From Limnochordaceae bacterium (GTDB taxonomy: Bacteria > Bacillota > Limnochordia > Limnochordales > Geochordaceae): 64,000 nt of DNA. The stretch covers positions 372,001-436,000 of the forward strand of contig JADBKR010000008.1 in assembly GCA_014896295.1 (NCBI GenBank), in the 5' to 3' direction. The notes below the pieces were generated by a model. The model did not search any database and had not been told where the DNA came from. It worked only from the letters and a program-made list of their open reading frames with translations. The position numbers were made by a program, and so were the translations under genes. Positions 9,296 to 19,180 of the stretch are shown here, in pieces (position 1 is the stretch's first letter; every line of letters begins with the position of its first letter).

Positions 9296-10057
9296 CTACG
9301 AGACGCGCCCGACCTGCGCGATCAGCGACCCCGTCATCTCGTCCTCGGCGCGGACGGCTTGCTGGGCCGCCTGATAAGCCCGCAGGCCCGCGATCATCTG
9401 AACCATGGTCTCGACCACCGACGTCGCAGAGCCCTCGAGCATGCCCTGCCGGATCGTGCCTGCCGCAGCTGCCACCGGTCCGGACTCGGCGGTGGGACGG
9501 AAGAGGTTGCTCCCTTCCCGCACCAGCCCCTGGCGGTCGGGCACGTCGACCAGCCCGATCCTCCCCAGCAAGGCTCCGGTGGTGGCGTCGAGCACCTCAC
9601 CCTGCTCGGTGACGGCCAGCGCCGCTCCCTGGGCCGTGCCTGCCTGCACGGGCCCCTCAGGGCCCAGCACGACGTACCCATCGGGGGTCGCCAGCCGGCC
9701 CTGGGCGTCGACCACGAAGTTGCCGGCCCGGGTGAGCCGCACTCCCGCCGGGGTCTGGACCGCGAAAAAGCCGTCGCCCTCGATCGCCAGGTCGAGCTCC
9801 CGGCCCGTGTAGCGGATCGGTGCCGGTTCCCAGCGCAGGTACGACCGGTCGAGGTACGCCCCGGTGCCGGCCATCCCTCTCGGCGAGCGCGTCGCGGCCA
9901 GCTCCTCGTGGATGAACAGCTCGGGAAACGCGCGGATCGGCGCGTCCTCGGTGCGGTATCCGGGCGTCTGGGCGTTGGCCAGGTCGTTGGCGAGCAGGTC
10001 CTGGCGCCGGGCGTAGACCAGCATGGCGGACGCTCCGGTGTAGAGCCCTCGGATCAC
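9296..10057 (-). CDS. flgF: Flagellar basal-body rod protein FlgF/FlhO-like
   Basis: 253 aa from a GTG at 10057, preceded by AAGGAGGT twelve bases upstream. The minus-strand frame is open further upstream into mreB, but only because mreB is out of frame there. Rod signature '[30 protein letters not shown]' at the N-terminus, '[46 protein letters not shown]' in the middle, and a coiled C-terminus '[28 protein letters not shown]' (separate motifs). It is a proximal-rod type protein of the FlgF/FlgG group. Its position after mreB/mbl and before flgG matches flhO of Bacillus. Confidence 0.93.
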   Translation of the reverse strand: MIRGLYTGASAMLVYARRQDLLANDLANAQTPGYRTEDAPIRAFPELFIHEELAATRSPRGMAGTGAYLDRSYLRWEPAPIRYTGRELDLAIEGDGFFAVQTPAGVRLTRAGNFVVDAQGRLATPDGYVVLGPEGPVQAGTAQGAALAVTEQGEVLDATTGALLGRIGLVDVPDRQGLVREGSNLFRPTAESGPVAAAAGTIRQGMLEGSATSVVETMVQMIAGLRAYQAAQQAVRAEDEMTGSLIAQVGRVS

Positions 10058-10176
10058 GGGCGCCTCTCCACCTCCTTCCCGCGCGGTCGCACTAATAGGG
10101 TCGGCCTGGGTCCGGGACCCCTTGAGACCGCGGGAAAAGAGGGAAGCCAGCGTCAGGGGGCAGGCGACGATGGCCG

Positions 10177-11203
10177 TTACACGAAGCGGGCAACGGCGAC
10201 GGGCACCCTTCCCCGCACCTGGTGCATGACGTCCAGGATGCGGCCCGTGCCGCGGGCCACGCACGTGATGGGGTCGTCGGCCACGTGGACCGGGATGCCG
10301 AAGGCGCGGGCCATCGCCTTGTCGAAGCCGCGCAACAACGAACCTCCGCCGGTCAGGACGAGGCCTCGTTCGTAGATGTCGGCGGCCAGCTCGGGCGGGC
10401 ACTGCTCGAGCACGCCCCGCACGGCCTCCATGATCGCCTCTACCGGCTCGAGCAAGGCGGTGCGCAACTCGGCCGGTTGGACCACCACCGTGCGCGGCAT
10501 GCCGGAGACGCTGTCCTGCCCGCGCACCGGCGTCGGCATCAAGGAAGCGTCGAGCTCGGGGGCCACGCTGCCGGCCTGCAGCTTGAGGTCCTCCGAGGAC
10601 CGCTCCCCGATCACGAGGTTGTGCTGGCGCTTGAGGTAGCGGGCGATCGCCTCGTCCATGTGGTCGCCGGCGATCCGCACCGGAGTCGGACACCACCTCC
10701 TGGCCCATCGAGATGATGGCGATGTCGGTGGTGCCGCCGCCTACGTCGACGACCATGTTGCCCCGGGGCTCCTCCACCTCGAGGCCGGCCCCGATGGCGG
10801 CGGCCATCGGCTCGGAGACGAGGCGGACCTCCCGGGCACCCGCCTGGCGGCAGGCGTCGACGACGGCCCGGCGCTCCACGTCGGTCACGGCCGAAGGCAC
10901 GCAGGCGACCACTCGCGGGCGGATCCAGGTAGGCTGGCCCACGGCCTTGCGCAGGAAGTAGCGGAGCATGAGCTCGGTGACCTGGTAGTTGGCGACGACG
11001 CCGTTGCGCAGCGGCCGTACCGCCACGACGTGGCCCGGCGTACGGCCCAGCATCTCCCGGGCTGCCTGCCCGATGGCCAGCACCCTTTGCTCGCTCTCGT
11101 CGAGCGCCACGACCGAGGGCTCCTGCAACACGATGCCCTTGCCCCGAACGTAGACGATGACGCTCGCCGTACCCAGGTCGATCCCGACGTCGGCGCTCAG
11201 CAT
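10177..11203 (-). CDS. mreB: Rod-shape protein MreB/Mbl (frame broken near 10681)
   Basis: Actin-like cell-shape ATPase. From the ATG at 11203 the first 174 or so residues are normal (DLGTASVIVYVRG phosphate loop; VDVGGGTTDIAIISMG second loop), ending '...EVVSDS'. The rest ('RIAGDHMDEAIARYLKRQHNLVIGERS...VLTGGGSLLRGFDKAM') is in the next frame and stops at 10177. One extra G around 10681-10682 explains the break: removing it restores VSDSVRIAGDHMDE and gives 341 codons. Total length 1027 nt equals 342 codons plus one base. It lies between spoIIID and flgF, as mbl does in Bacillus. MreB homologues are usually important, so a sequence error is as likely as a true lesion. If the break is real, the product lacks subdomains IIA/IIB. 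Confidence 0.92.
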
Positions 11204-11400
11204 GGGTCAGGCTCCATTTCTTACTTCGGGCGTCGCCGCTTCCGGCCCGGACTCCGGTGCGCGCATCCCACTTGCTGGATCTCCTGGCATCCAAGCGCTG
11301 ATTCGACAGAAGTCGACGGATTCCCTGGCTTTGAAGACCGCCTACCGGGAGAATCGGCACGAGCAGCGGAGAGGTTCAGAACTTACACGGCGTGGTGCCG

Positions 11401-11661
11401 TCAGGAAACCTTGCGCTCCTTGTGGTACTTGGCCCGCGTGGCCTCTCCCCCGCGGATGTGGCGTTCGGCCTTGTTCCGATCCAGCACCCGCTTGACCTGG
11501 CGAGCGAGGTCCTTGTTGAGCCGTGGCAAGCGTTCGGTCATGTCCTTGTGGACCGTGCTCTTGCTCACGCCGAAGACGGTGGCGGCCTGCCGCACGGTCG
11601 CCCTCGTCGAGATGATGTAGTGGCTGATGTCGACCACCCGCTTGCGGATGTACTCCCGCAT
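11401..11661 (-). CDS. spoIIID: Sporulation transcription regulator SpoIIID
   Basis: 86 aa from the ATG at 11661, with GGAGG eight bases upstream. Nearly the whole chain matches SpoIIID: 'MREYIRKRVVDISHYII' at the start, a helix-turn-helix at about 22-42 ('TVRQAATVFGVSKSTVHKDM'), then 'ERLPRLNKDLARQVKRVLDRNKAERHIRGGEATRAKYH' (shown as separate pieces of the family pattern). It is a DNA-binding switch protein acting in the mother cell early in endospore formation. It stands just upstream of the mreB/mbl gene, as in Bacillus. A sigma-E-like promoter is visible upstream at 11691-11718. Confidence 0.96.
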   Translation of the reverse strand: MREYIRKRVVDISHYIISTRATVRQAATVFGVSKSTVHKDMTERLPRLNKDLARQVKRVLDRNKAERHIRGGEATRAKYHKERKVS

Positions 11662-11690
11662 GCAGCGCCCCTCCGGCCTCTTTTTGCCGA

Positions 11691-11718
11691 ATGCATATGG
11701 GCCGAGAAGGGCCGATAT
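11691..11718 (-). promoter_or_regulatory. Putative sigma-E-type promoter of spoIIID
   Basis: On the minus strand, ATATC (11718-11714) is followed after 14 bases by CATATGCAT (11699-11691). The known sigma-E pattern is roughly an ATA-containing -35 box, 14 bases, then CATA-rich -10 box. Transcription would start near 11684, about 23 bases before the spoIIID ATG. spoIIID is sigma-E dependent in Bacillus. The match is by eye only. Confidence 0.4.
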
Positions 11719-11769
11719 GTTTCGAAGCTGTACGATGCGGGCCGCCAGGACGGACGTAGGAGCGGCGGC

Positions 11770-11791
11770 CCCGGGCGGCAGTGCGCCCGGG
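11770..11791 (-). terminator. GC-rich hairpin downstream of the spoIIQ-like gene
   Basis: A perfect 8-bp inverted repeat (CCCGGGCG / CGCCCGGG, 6-base loop) lies 21 bp past the stop of the spoIIQ-like gene and before the spoIIID promoter. There is no clear T-run after it, so it may be a weak terminator or an mRNA 3' stabiliser. Confidence 0.35.
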
Positions 11792-11811
11792 CGACCGCCG
11801 CGTCTCGCTTC

Positions 11812-12765
11812 TTACGGGCCCACGGGCGAAGGAGCTTCGTCCAGGCCGTCAGAGGATGCCGACGCCTGCGCCGTGGTAGGCTGCGCACCCGTGGCCGGTT
11901 CGTCCGCCGGAGCCACCCGGTAAGACGCCGCCGGCATCACGGAGAGCGGGTTGACGCTTTCCGTCCCGTGGCGCACGCTGAACGACACCACCGCCCTCAC
12001 CGACGAGCCGGCCTCCTCCGCGCCGGCCGCGCCCCCGACGCCGTACGCCCCGGCGAGGGCGGGCATTGCCTCGGGCAGCCGCGGCCCGTAGCCGATGACG
12101 GCCCCCCGTTGTACCCTCTGCCCCGGCTGCACGCGGACCCGGGAGAGCCCGCCGTAGATGGTCACCCATCCCTGGCCGTGGTCGATGGAGACGCTGAACT
12201 CCCCGGAACCCGCGTCCACCGACGCCACCGTGCCGTCGGCCGCCGCCCGGATCGCCGAGGAGGAGCCCACCGCCAGTTCGATCCCCGGCAGATAGGTCCA
12301 GTCTCCCCGGTCGGGGTTGCGGCGCCATCCGGCGGTCGCTACGACCATGCCGTCGGCGGGCCAGACCAGTTCGCCCGGCAGGGCCAGGCCCTGGGGCTGC
12401 GCTCCTTCCATGGAGGCGCCGGCGGGTCGCGAGGAGGGAGCCAGGGGCCGGGCGCCGCTTCCCGTCTGCCCGGCCGCGCCAGGCTGCGGGCGGGTGGCTT
12501 CGAGGGAACCGAGGCTGGCCTGCTCCGTGCCGGTCATGCGGGCCGGCCCCTGGAACGACGGGGCGAGGGGCCCTCGGACCAGGAGCCCGATCCCGATCCC
12601 CACGACGAACAGCGTCCCCAGGGCAGCGGCTCGCCTCGTGGCACCGGGGCGGCGCAAGGCCGCGGTGAAGGCGGCAGCTCGCCGAGAGAGCCGGCTCCAC
12701 AGGTGCCGGTCGTGACTGCCCGGCGCGCCCGCTCCCGGGTTGTTGGACTTGGACGTCACATTCAT
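11812..12765 (-). CDS. spoIIQ: SpoIIQ-like membrane protein with degenerate M23/LytM domain
   Basis: 317 aa from the ATG at 12765, with GGGAGGGG upstream; a start at 12852 is open but has no such site. A single membrane helix ('ALGTLFVVGIGIGLLV', about 50-66 of this form) follows a basic cytoplasmic segment, then a low-complexity linker and a LytM fold. Where active M23 enzymes have H-x-x-x-D and H-x-H, this has 'YLPGIELA' and 'VSFSVRHG', so the zinc ligands are missing. SpoIIQ of Bacillus likewise has a degenerate site and holds the SpoIIIA channel across the engulfing membranes. The neighbourhood (spoIIID, mbl, flhO, flhP) is the same as in Bacillus. A general M23-like envelope protein is the alternative. 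Confidence 0.75.
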   Translation of the reverse strand: MNVTSKSNNPGAGAPGSHDRHLWSRLSRRAAAFTAALRRPGATRRAAALGTLFVVGIGIGLLVRGPLAPSFQGPARMTGTEQASLGSLEATRPQPGAAGQTGSGARPLAPSSRPAGASMEGAQPQGLALPGELVWPADGMVVATAGWRRNPDRGDWTYLPGIELAVGSSSAIRAAADGTVASVDAGSGEFSVSIDHGQGWVTIYGGLSRVRVQPGQRVQRGAVIGYGPRLPEAMPALAGAYGVGGAAGAEEAGSSVRAVVSFSVRHGTESVNPLSVMPAASYRVAPADEPATGAQPTTAQASASSDGLDEAPSPVGP

Positions 12766-12933
12766 GGATGGACATCCCCTCCCGGAATGGAAGGATGCCC
12801 CTCGATGCCTCGCTTTATTCAGTCCTGGCACCAGTAAGTTCCAGAAGGACATGCTGGCGCGACTCCCAAGTAACTGACAGAGCTAGGCACAATTCCCAGG
12901 AACGACTTTCCATTCAGGGTTGGGGGGACCGCC

Positions 12934-14007
12934 TTGTCCATCCTTTTCGTCTCTCGCATCCGGCGCCGGATCATGGCGCCTTCCTCGAGACGGCGCCTCT
13001 GCCTGGGGGCCATGGCTACGCTCCTGTCGGTGGTGGTGTCGGGCTGTTTCTTCGGGCCGGCGACCATCGAGGGGCAGGTCGTAGACGCCACGACGGGAGC
13101 TCCCATCCCCGGCGCCATCGTGACGGCCGCAGGGCGAACGTACACGTCGGAAGACGGCAGCTTCACGTTGAGAGGGCTGCCGGAAGGGCTCATCCGCGTC
13201 CAGGCCGAGGCTGCCGGTTACCAGCCCGGCTCGCGACAAGTCGATGCGAGGGCCGGCGCGCGGGTTTCCGTGACGATCGAGCTCCAGCCGCTCGGCCCGC
13301 CCGCCCATGACCATCCGGCCCCGCCGCCCGGCGGCCAGCAGCCGCCGCCCCCGGATACCGAACCTCCACCGGCTCAACCGGTTGCGAGCCTGTCGCTGCG
13401 GGTCGTGGACGGGGTGAGCGGCTACCAGATCCCGCTCAGCCGGTATACCGTCAAGGTCAACGGGCAGACGTACCAGGGATCTACCGGCGGCCTCCGGATC
13501 GGCGGTCTTCCCGTGGGCAGCGTGACGCTTGAAGTCCGCTCCCGGTATTTCCAGACGCGCTGGGTGACCGTGAGCCTCTCGCCAGGGGCCAACGAGCGCA
13601 CCGTCACCATGGACCCGATCTTTCCGGCAGGCGACGTGCAACTGCTGGCTCGCCTGGTGGTGGCCGAAGCCGGCGGAGAGCCCTACGACGGCCAGGTCGC
13701 GGTCGCCGCCACGGTGCTCCACCGGGTGGAAAGCCCCGATTACCCCGACACCCTGGCCGGGGTCATCTACGACGACAGCTGGGCCCCCCAGTACGAACCC
13801 GTCTACAACGGCTACATCTGGCAGGTGTGGCCGGACAGCGAGACCTGGGCCGCCGTCGTCGACGCGCTCAGCGGCCGGGACCCCTCGCTGGGGGCCACCG
13901 GGTTTTTCAATCCCGAGACGGTACGGCAGCGGGATCCGTACTATGAATCGTGGGTGTGGACGAGGCCGGTCACCGCGAAGATCGGCCATCACTGGTTCTT
14001 CATTTGA
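12934..14007 (+). CDS. SleB-family cortex-hydrolase domain lipoprotein
   Basis: 357 aa from a TTG at 12934 (GGGGGG seven bases upstream); an ATG at 12973 is a possible alternative. The signal peptide ends in a lipobox (VSGC, Cys38), so the protein should be a lipoprotein. Residues 44-118 form a carboxypeptidase-regulatory-like beta domain ('IEGQVVDATTGAPIPGAIV'), then a proline-rich linker (about 122-150), a second beta domain (150-228), and a SleB/CwlJ-type hydrolase_2 domain (233-357: 'LLARLVVAEAGGEPYDGQVAVAATVLHRV', likely acid Glu245). SleB enzymes are lytic transglycosylases acting on spore cortex. The accessory beta domains and lipid anchor suggest an envelope role, perhaps outside the spore. 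It converges on the ATP synthase operon. Confidence 0.85.
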   Translation: MSILFVSRIRRRIMAPSSRRRLCLGAMATLLSVVVSGCFFGPATIEGQVVDATTGAPIPGAIVTAAGRTYTSEDGSFTLRGLPEGLIRVQAEAAGYQPGSRQVDARAGARVSVTIELQPLGPPAHDHPAPPPGGQQPPPPDTEPPPAQPVASLSLRVVDGVSGYQIPLSRYTVKVNGQTYQGSTGGLRIGGLPVGSVTLEVRSRYFQTRWVTVSLSPGANERTVTMDPIFPAGDVQLLARLVVAEAGGEPYDGQVAVAATVLHRVESPDYPDTLAGVIYDDSWAPQYEPVYNGYIWQVWPDSETWAAVVDALSGRDPSLGATGFFNPETVRQRDPYYESWVWTRPVTAKIGHHWFFI

Positions 14008-14047
14008 AACCGGCCCGGGGAGAACGGAGCTCGCCCGCAAAGAAGAG

Positions 14048-14076
14048 CCGGAGGGGAGTTCAAAACTCCCCTCCGG
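14048..14076. terminator. Bidirectional terminator between sleB-like gene and atpC
   Basis: A perfect 13-bp inverted repeat (CCGGAGGGGAGTT / AACTCCCCTCCGG) with a 3-base loop lies between two convergent stops (14007 on +, 14082 on -). On the minus strand it is followed by a pyrimidine/T-rich run (CTCTTCTTT), fitting the end of the ATP synthase operon. On the plus strand no T-run follows. Confidence 0.8.
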
Positions 14077-14081
14077 GACGC

Positions 14082-14501
14082 TCATCGTCGTTCTTCTTCG
14101 GCACCCGCCGCCCGCAGGCGGTTGAGCGCCCTGGCCAGCGCCCTCTCCGCCCGGGTTTGGTCGATGTGGGCCGCCCGGCTGCGAAGCCGCTCGAGCGCCC
14201 GATCCCGGGCCGCTTTGGCCCGCAACACGTCGATCTCCTCCGCGAGTTCGGCCGTGTCGGCCAGGATGGTCACCCGGTTGCCCGAAACCTCCATGAAGCC
14301 GCCGCTCACGGCCATCTTGCGCTTCGGGCCGTGGTAGCGGCCAAACTGCACGATGCCCAGGGACAGCGCCGCGACCATAGGGGCATGGTTGGCGAGCACC
14401 CCGAGGTACCCACGGTCGGTGGGGGCGACCACGGCCTCCACCCGCTCGCGCAGCACGACCCGCTGCGGCGTCACGACCTCCAGCTGCATGAGTTCGGCCA
14501 T
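14082..14501 (-). CDS. atpC: ATP synthase F1 subunit epsilon
   Basis: 139 aa. The beta-sandwich domain ('LEVVTPQRVVLRERVEAVVAPTDRGYLGVLANHAPMVAAL', family pattern in pieces) is followed by the two C-terminal helices ('AEEIDVLRAKAARDRALERLRSRAAHIDQTRAERALARALNRLRAA'). It is the rotor-stalk subunit that couples F1 to the c-ring and can inhibit ATP hydrolysis. It is the last gene of the operon, seven bases after atpD, with a hairpin terminator right behind it. Length is normal. Confidence 0.96.
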   Translation of the reverse strand: MAELMQLEVVTPQRVVLRERVEAVVAPTDRGYLGVLANHAPMVAALSLGIVQFGRYHGPKRKMAVSGGFMEVSGNRVTILADTAELAEEIDVLRAKAARDRALERLRSRAAHIDQTRAERALARALNRLRAAGAEEERR

Positions 14502-14508
14502 GGCCGGC

Positions 14509-15996
<1,488 letters not shown>

Positions 15997-17016
15997 TCAA
16001 ATCTGGGCCGCCAGCGCCTCGGCGCCGCCCACGATCTCGGCGATCTCCCGGGTGATGCCTGCCTGGCGGGCCCGGTTGAAGGAGAGCGTCAGCGACTCGA
16101 TCATCTCCTCGGCGTTGTCGCTGGCGTTGTGCATCGCCGTCATCCGGGCCCCGTGCTCGCTCGCCTTGGCCTCGATCAACGCCCGGTAGACCTCCACGTC
16201 CAGGTAGCGCTCCAGCAAGACCCCGATGACGTCCTCCACCGAGGGCTCGTAGATGTAAGGCGGTTGCCACCGTTCCACCTGGCGGTGCCGCCCGGCCCGC
16301 TCGCCGCTTCGCCCGGCCGCCCGCTCCTCGGCGCCGGGGCGCTCGCCATCCAGCGCCAGCAGCACCGGTCCCCCGCCGCCCTGGATGTTGACCCGCATGG
16401 GCTTCGGCCCTTCCTGCGGGATGGGCAGCAACGGGTACAGGACGGGCCGGTGCACCACGCTCGAAACGAACTGGCTGAACAGGAGCGCCACCCTATCGAA
16501 CTGCCCGGCCACGAACGGCTCCACCAGGCTGCGGGCTATCTCCCTCGCCTTGGTGAAGCTCACCTCGTCGCCGAGGTACAAGAACTCCCGAAAGGCCGGC
16601 CTTCCCGCCCGCCGCAACCAGTCTCGCACCTTGCGCCCGACCGCGACGACCTCCACGTGCCCTCCCTGCTGCTCCTCGAGCCGGAGCACGGCGTCGAGGG
16701 CTCGGCCGAGGTTGGCGTTGTACCCGCCGGCAAGGCCCCGGTCGGCGGCAATCGCGCATACGAGGGTGCGGCCGCCCGCCTTCTGCTGCAGCAGCGGGTG
16801 ATTCCTGGCCAGCTCCGGGCGTGCGGCCAGCGTGGTGGAGACGACCCGGGCCAGCACGTCCGCGATGCGGTTGGCGAACGGCCTGGCCGCCACCACCTGC
16901 CCCTGGGCGCGCCGCAGCTTGGCCGCGGAGACCATCTCCATGGCCTTGGTGACCTGCTGCGTGCTCTGCACGCTCTGGATGCGCCGCTTGATGTCCCTGG
17001 TCGATTGCCCTGCCAT
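15997..17016 (-). CDS. atpG: ATP synthase F1 subunit gamma with internal insertion
   Basis: 339 aa, about 50 longer than usual. The N-terminal ('RDIKRRIQSVQSTQQVTKAMEMVSAAKLRRAQ') and C-terminal ('ARMTAMHNASDNAEEMIESLTLSFNRARQAGITREI') shaft helices are normal (shown as family blocks). Between 'PLLPIP' (about 200) and 'YIYEPSVEDVI' (about 254) there is a Gly/Arg/Glu-rich insert of around 40 residues. Chloroplast and cyanobacterial gamma subunits carry their regulatory insert at the same place, but this one has no cysteine pair and no sequence match that I can see. It is the central rotor shaft. It lies between atpA and atpD. Confidence 0.95.
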   Translation of the reverse strand: MAGQSTRDIKRRIQSVQSTQQVTKAMEMVSAAKLRRAQGQVVAARPFANRIADVLARVVSTTLAARPELARNHPLLQQKAGGRTLVCAIAADRGLAGGYNANLGRALDAVLRLEEQQGGHVEVVAVGRKVRDWLRRAGRPAFREFLYLGDEVSFTKAREIARSLVEPFVAGQFDRVALLFSQFVSSVVHRPVLYPLLPIPQEGPKPMRVNIQGGGGPVLLALDGERPGAEERAAGRSGERAGRHRQVERWQPPYIYEPSVEDVIGVLLERYLDVEVYRALIEAKASEHGARMTAMHNASDNAEEMIESLTLSFNRARQAGITREIAEIVGGAEALAAQI

Positions 17017-17054
17017 CTTCGCTCGCCCTAGCTACTTCGTGGCCGCTTGCGCGT

Positions 17055-18587
17055 TCAACCGGCCGCCTTGGGTGGCTCGGCGGCCTGCATGCGGGCCTTG
17101 ACTTCCTGAATGGCCGCTTTCAACTGCTGGACGAGGTCGTCGTCCAGCGCCTTCTTCTCCCGGATCTGCTGGAGAAGGGAGGCGCGCTGCGTGCGCAGGT
17201 ACGCCAGGAACTGCCGCTCGAACGGCTGGACCTGCTCCACGGGCATATCGTCGAGGAACCCGTTGACGCCCGCGAAGATGACGGCGACCTGCTCCTCGAC
17301 GGGCATGGGCTGGTACTGGCCTTGCTTGAGGATCTCGGTGACCCGCTCGCCCCGAGTCAGCCGGGCCTGCGTGGCCCGGTCGAGGCTGGAGCCGAACTGC
17401 GCGAAGGCGGCCAGCTCCCGGTACTGGGAGAGATCCAGGCGCAGGCGGCCCGCCACCTGGCGCATCGCCTTGACCTGGGCGTCGCCCCCGACCCGGCTCA
17501 CGGAGCGCCCGACGTTGATGGCCGGCCGGATACCGGCGTAGAAGAGATCCGTCTCCAGGTAGATCTGCCCGTCGGTGATGGAGATGACGTTGGTCGGGAT
17601 GTACGCCGAGATGTCGCCGGCCTGGGTCTCGATGATCGGAAGGGCCGTGAGCGACCCTCCTCCCAGCCGGTCGTCCAGCTTGGCGGAGCGCTCCAGCAGG
17701 CGGCTGTGCAGGTAGAAGATATCGCCCGGGAAAGCCTCCCGGCCGGGAGGGCGGCGCAGCAAGAGCGACAGCTCCCGGTAGGCCGCGGCGTGCTTGGAGA
17801 GGTCGTCGTAGACCACCAGCACGTCCTGGCCCTTGTACATGAAGTACTCGCCCATGGCGCACCCGGCGTACGGGGCGATGTAGAGAAGGGGCGCCGGCTC
17901 GCTGGCGGTGGCCGACACCACGATGGTGTACTCCATCGCGCCCTTCTGGCGCAGCACGTCCACGACCCCTGCCACCGTCGACGCCTTCTGGCCGATGGCC
18001 ACGTAGATGCAGATGACGTCCTGGCCGCGCTGGTTGATGATGGTGTCCACCGCCAGGGCGGTCTTGCCCGTTTGCCGGTCGCCGATGATGAGCTCGCGCT
18101 GCCCCCGCCCGATGGGGATCATGGAGTCGATGGCCTTGAGGCCGGTCTGCAGGGGCTGCTGCACCTTCCGGCGGTCGATGACGCCCGGCGCCTTTGCCTC
18201 CACGGGCCGGAACGTGTTCGTCTGGATGGGGCCCTTGCCGTCGAGCGGCTGGCCCAGGGGGTTGACGACCCTGCCGATCAGGGCCTCGCCAACGGGCACC
18301 TCGATGATGCGCCCCGTGCGGCGTACCGGGTCGCCCTCCTTGAGATGGGAGTACGGCCCGAGGAGCACGACGCCGATGTTGTCCTCCTCGAGGTTGAGCG
18401 CCATCCCGTAGAGATCGCCGGGGAAGAGTAACAGCTCGCTCGCCATGCACTCCGACAGGCCGTGCACCCGGGCGATCCCGTCGCCGACCATGATGACGGT
18501 GCCGACCTCTTCGACGGCCGGCTCGGCCTCGAAGCGCTCGATCTCCCGCTTGAGCACCGAGGTGATCTCTTCTGGCCGAATAGCCAC
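17055..18587 (-). CDS. atpA: ATP synthase F1 subunit alpha
   Basis: 510 aa. The P-loop GDRQTGKT is at 169-176, preceded by '[18 protein letters not shown]', and the arginine-finger region '[33 protein letters not shown]' is intact (family blocks). It is the non-catalytic nucleotide-binding partner of beta. The start is an ATG six bases after atpH's stop, and atpG follows 38 bp later. Length and sequence are ordinary. Confidence 0.97.
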   Translation of the reverse strand: MAIRPEEITSVLKREIERFEAEPAVEEVGTVIMVGDGIARVHGLSECMASELLLFPGDLYGMALNLEEDNIGVVLLGPYSHLKEGDPVRRTGRIIEVPVGEALIGRVVNPLGQPLDGKGPIQTNTFRPVEAKAPGVIDRRKVQQPLQTGLKAIDSMIPIGRGQRELIIGDRQTGKTALAVDTIINQRGQDVICIYVAIGQKASTVAGVVDVLRQKGAMEYTIVVSATASEPAPLLYIAPYAGCAMGEYFMYKGQDVLVVYDDLSKHAAAYRELSLLLRRPPGREAFPGDIFYLHSRLLERSAKLDDRLGGGSLTALPIIETQAGDISAYIPTNVISITDGQIYLETDLFYAGIRPAINVGRSVSRVGGDAQVKAMRQVAGRLRLDLSQYRELAAFAQFGSSLDRATQARLTRGERVTEILKQGQYQPMPVEEQVAVIFAGVNGFLDDMPVEQVQPFERQFLAYLRTQRASLLQQIREKKALDDDLVQQLKAAIQEVKARMQAAEPPKAAG

Positions 18588-18592
18588 CGCAC

Positions 18593-19180
18593 CTAACCTG
18601 CCTTTCCGTCCAGCGAGGCGGGGGAGGGCCGGATGGGCACGCTACGCAGTACCTGGTGCAGGCGCGCCAGCTGCCGCGAAAGGGTGCCGTCGATGCGCAC
18701 GTCCCCTGCCCGGACCGCGAGCCCCCCGATCAAGTTGGGATCGACGCGCTTGGAGAGCCTCACTCCCCGCGCGCCCAGGAACCTCGCCAGGTGAGCCTTG
18801 AGGGACTCCTCCTCCTGGGGGTCCAGCGGCGTGGCACTCTCGACCTCGACCCGCACCACGCCCCGGATCCGGTCGGCCTCCTGCAAGAACTGATCAAAGA
18901 TTTGAGGGAGCAGTGTCTCCCGCCCCTTGCGGGCCACCAGGCCGAGGAAATGGTAGACGAGCGGCGACACCTGATCTCCCAGCACCCGGCGGAGCGCTTG
19001 CACCTTCGCCTGCGGGGATAGGTGAACGTGGTACCAGGCCCTGCGTACCTCCGCCTGCGCCCGGAACGCCTCCATCACCCGGGCCAGCTCCTGCTCGACC
19101 TCGTCGAGCCTCCGGCGCTCGGCCGCCAGCTCGGCCAGCGCCAGAGCATAGCGGCGCACGAGCACCCGGCGCGCCATCAA
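18593..19180 (-). CDS. atpH: ATP synthase F1 subunit delta (OSCP)
   Basis: 195 aa. N-terminal helical domain ('[14 protein letters not shown]') and C-terminal region ('[12 protein letters not shown]...[29 protein letters not shown]') match delta/OSCP. It is the peripheral-stalk cap joining b to the top of F1. Its ATG overlaps the atpF stop by four bases, so translation is coupled. It is slightly longer than the usual 175-180 aa because of a short Pro-rich tail. Confidence 0.94.
   Translation of the reverse strand: MMARRVLVRRYALALAELAAERRRLDEVEQELARVMEAFRAQAEVRRAWYHVHLSPQAKVQALRRVLGDQVSPLVYHFLGLVARKGRETLLPQIFDQFLQEADRIRGVVRVEVESATPLDPQEEESLKAHLARFLGARGVRLSKRVDPNLIGGLAVRAGDVRIDGTLSRQLARLHQVLRSVPIRPSPASLDGKAG

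Noticed and set aside
9296-11203. A 635-codon minus-strand frame joining MreB and FlgF
   Set aside because: The middle part is out of frame with MreB. It arises because one extra G shifts mreB into a stop-free frame that continues into flgF, which has its own GTG and ribosome site.
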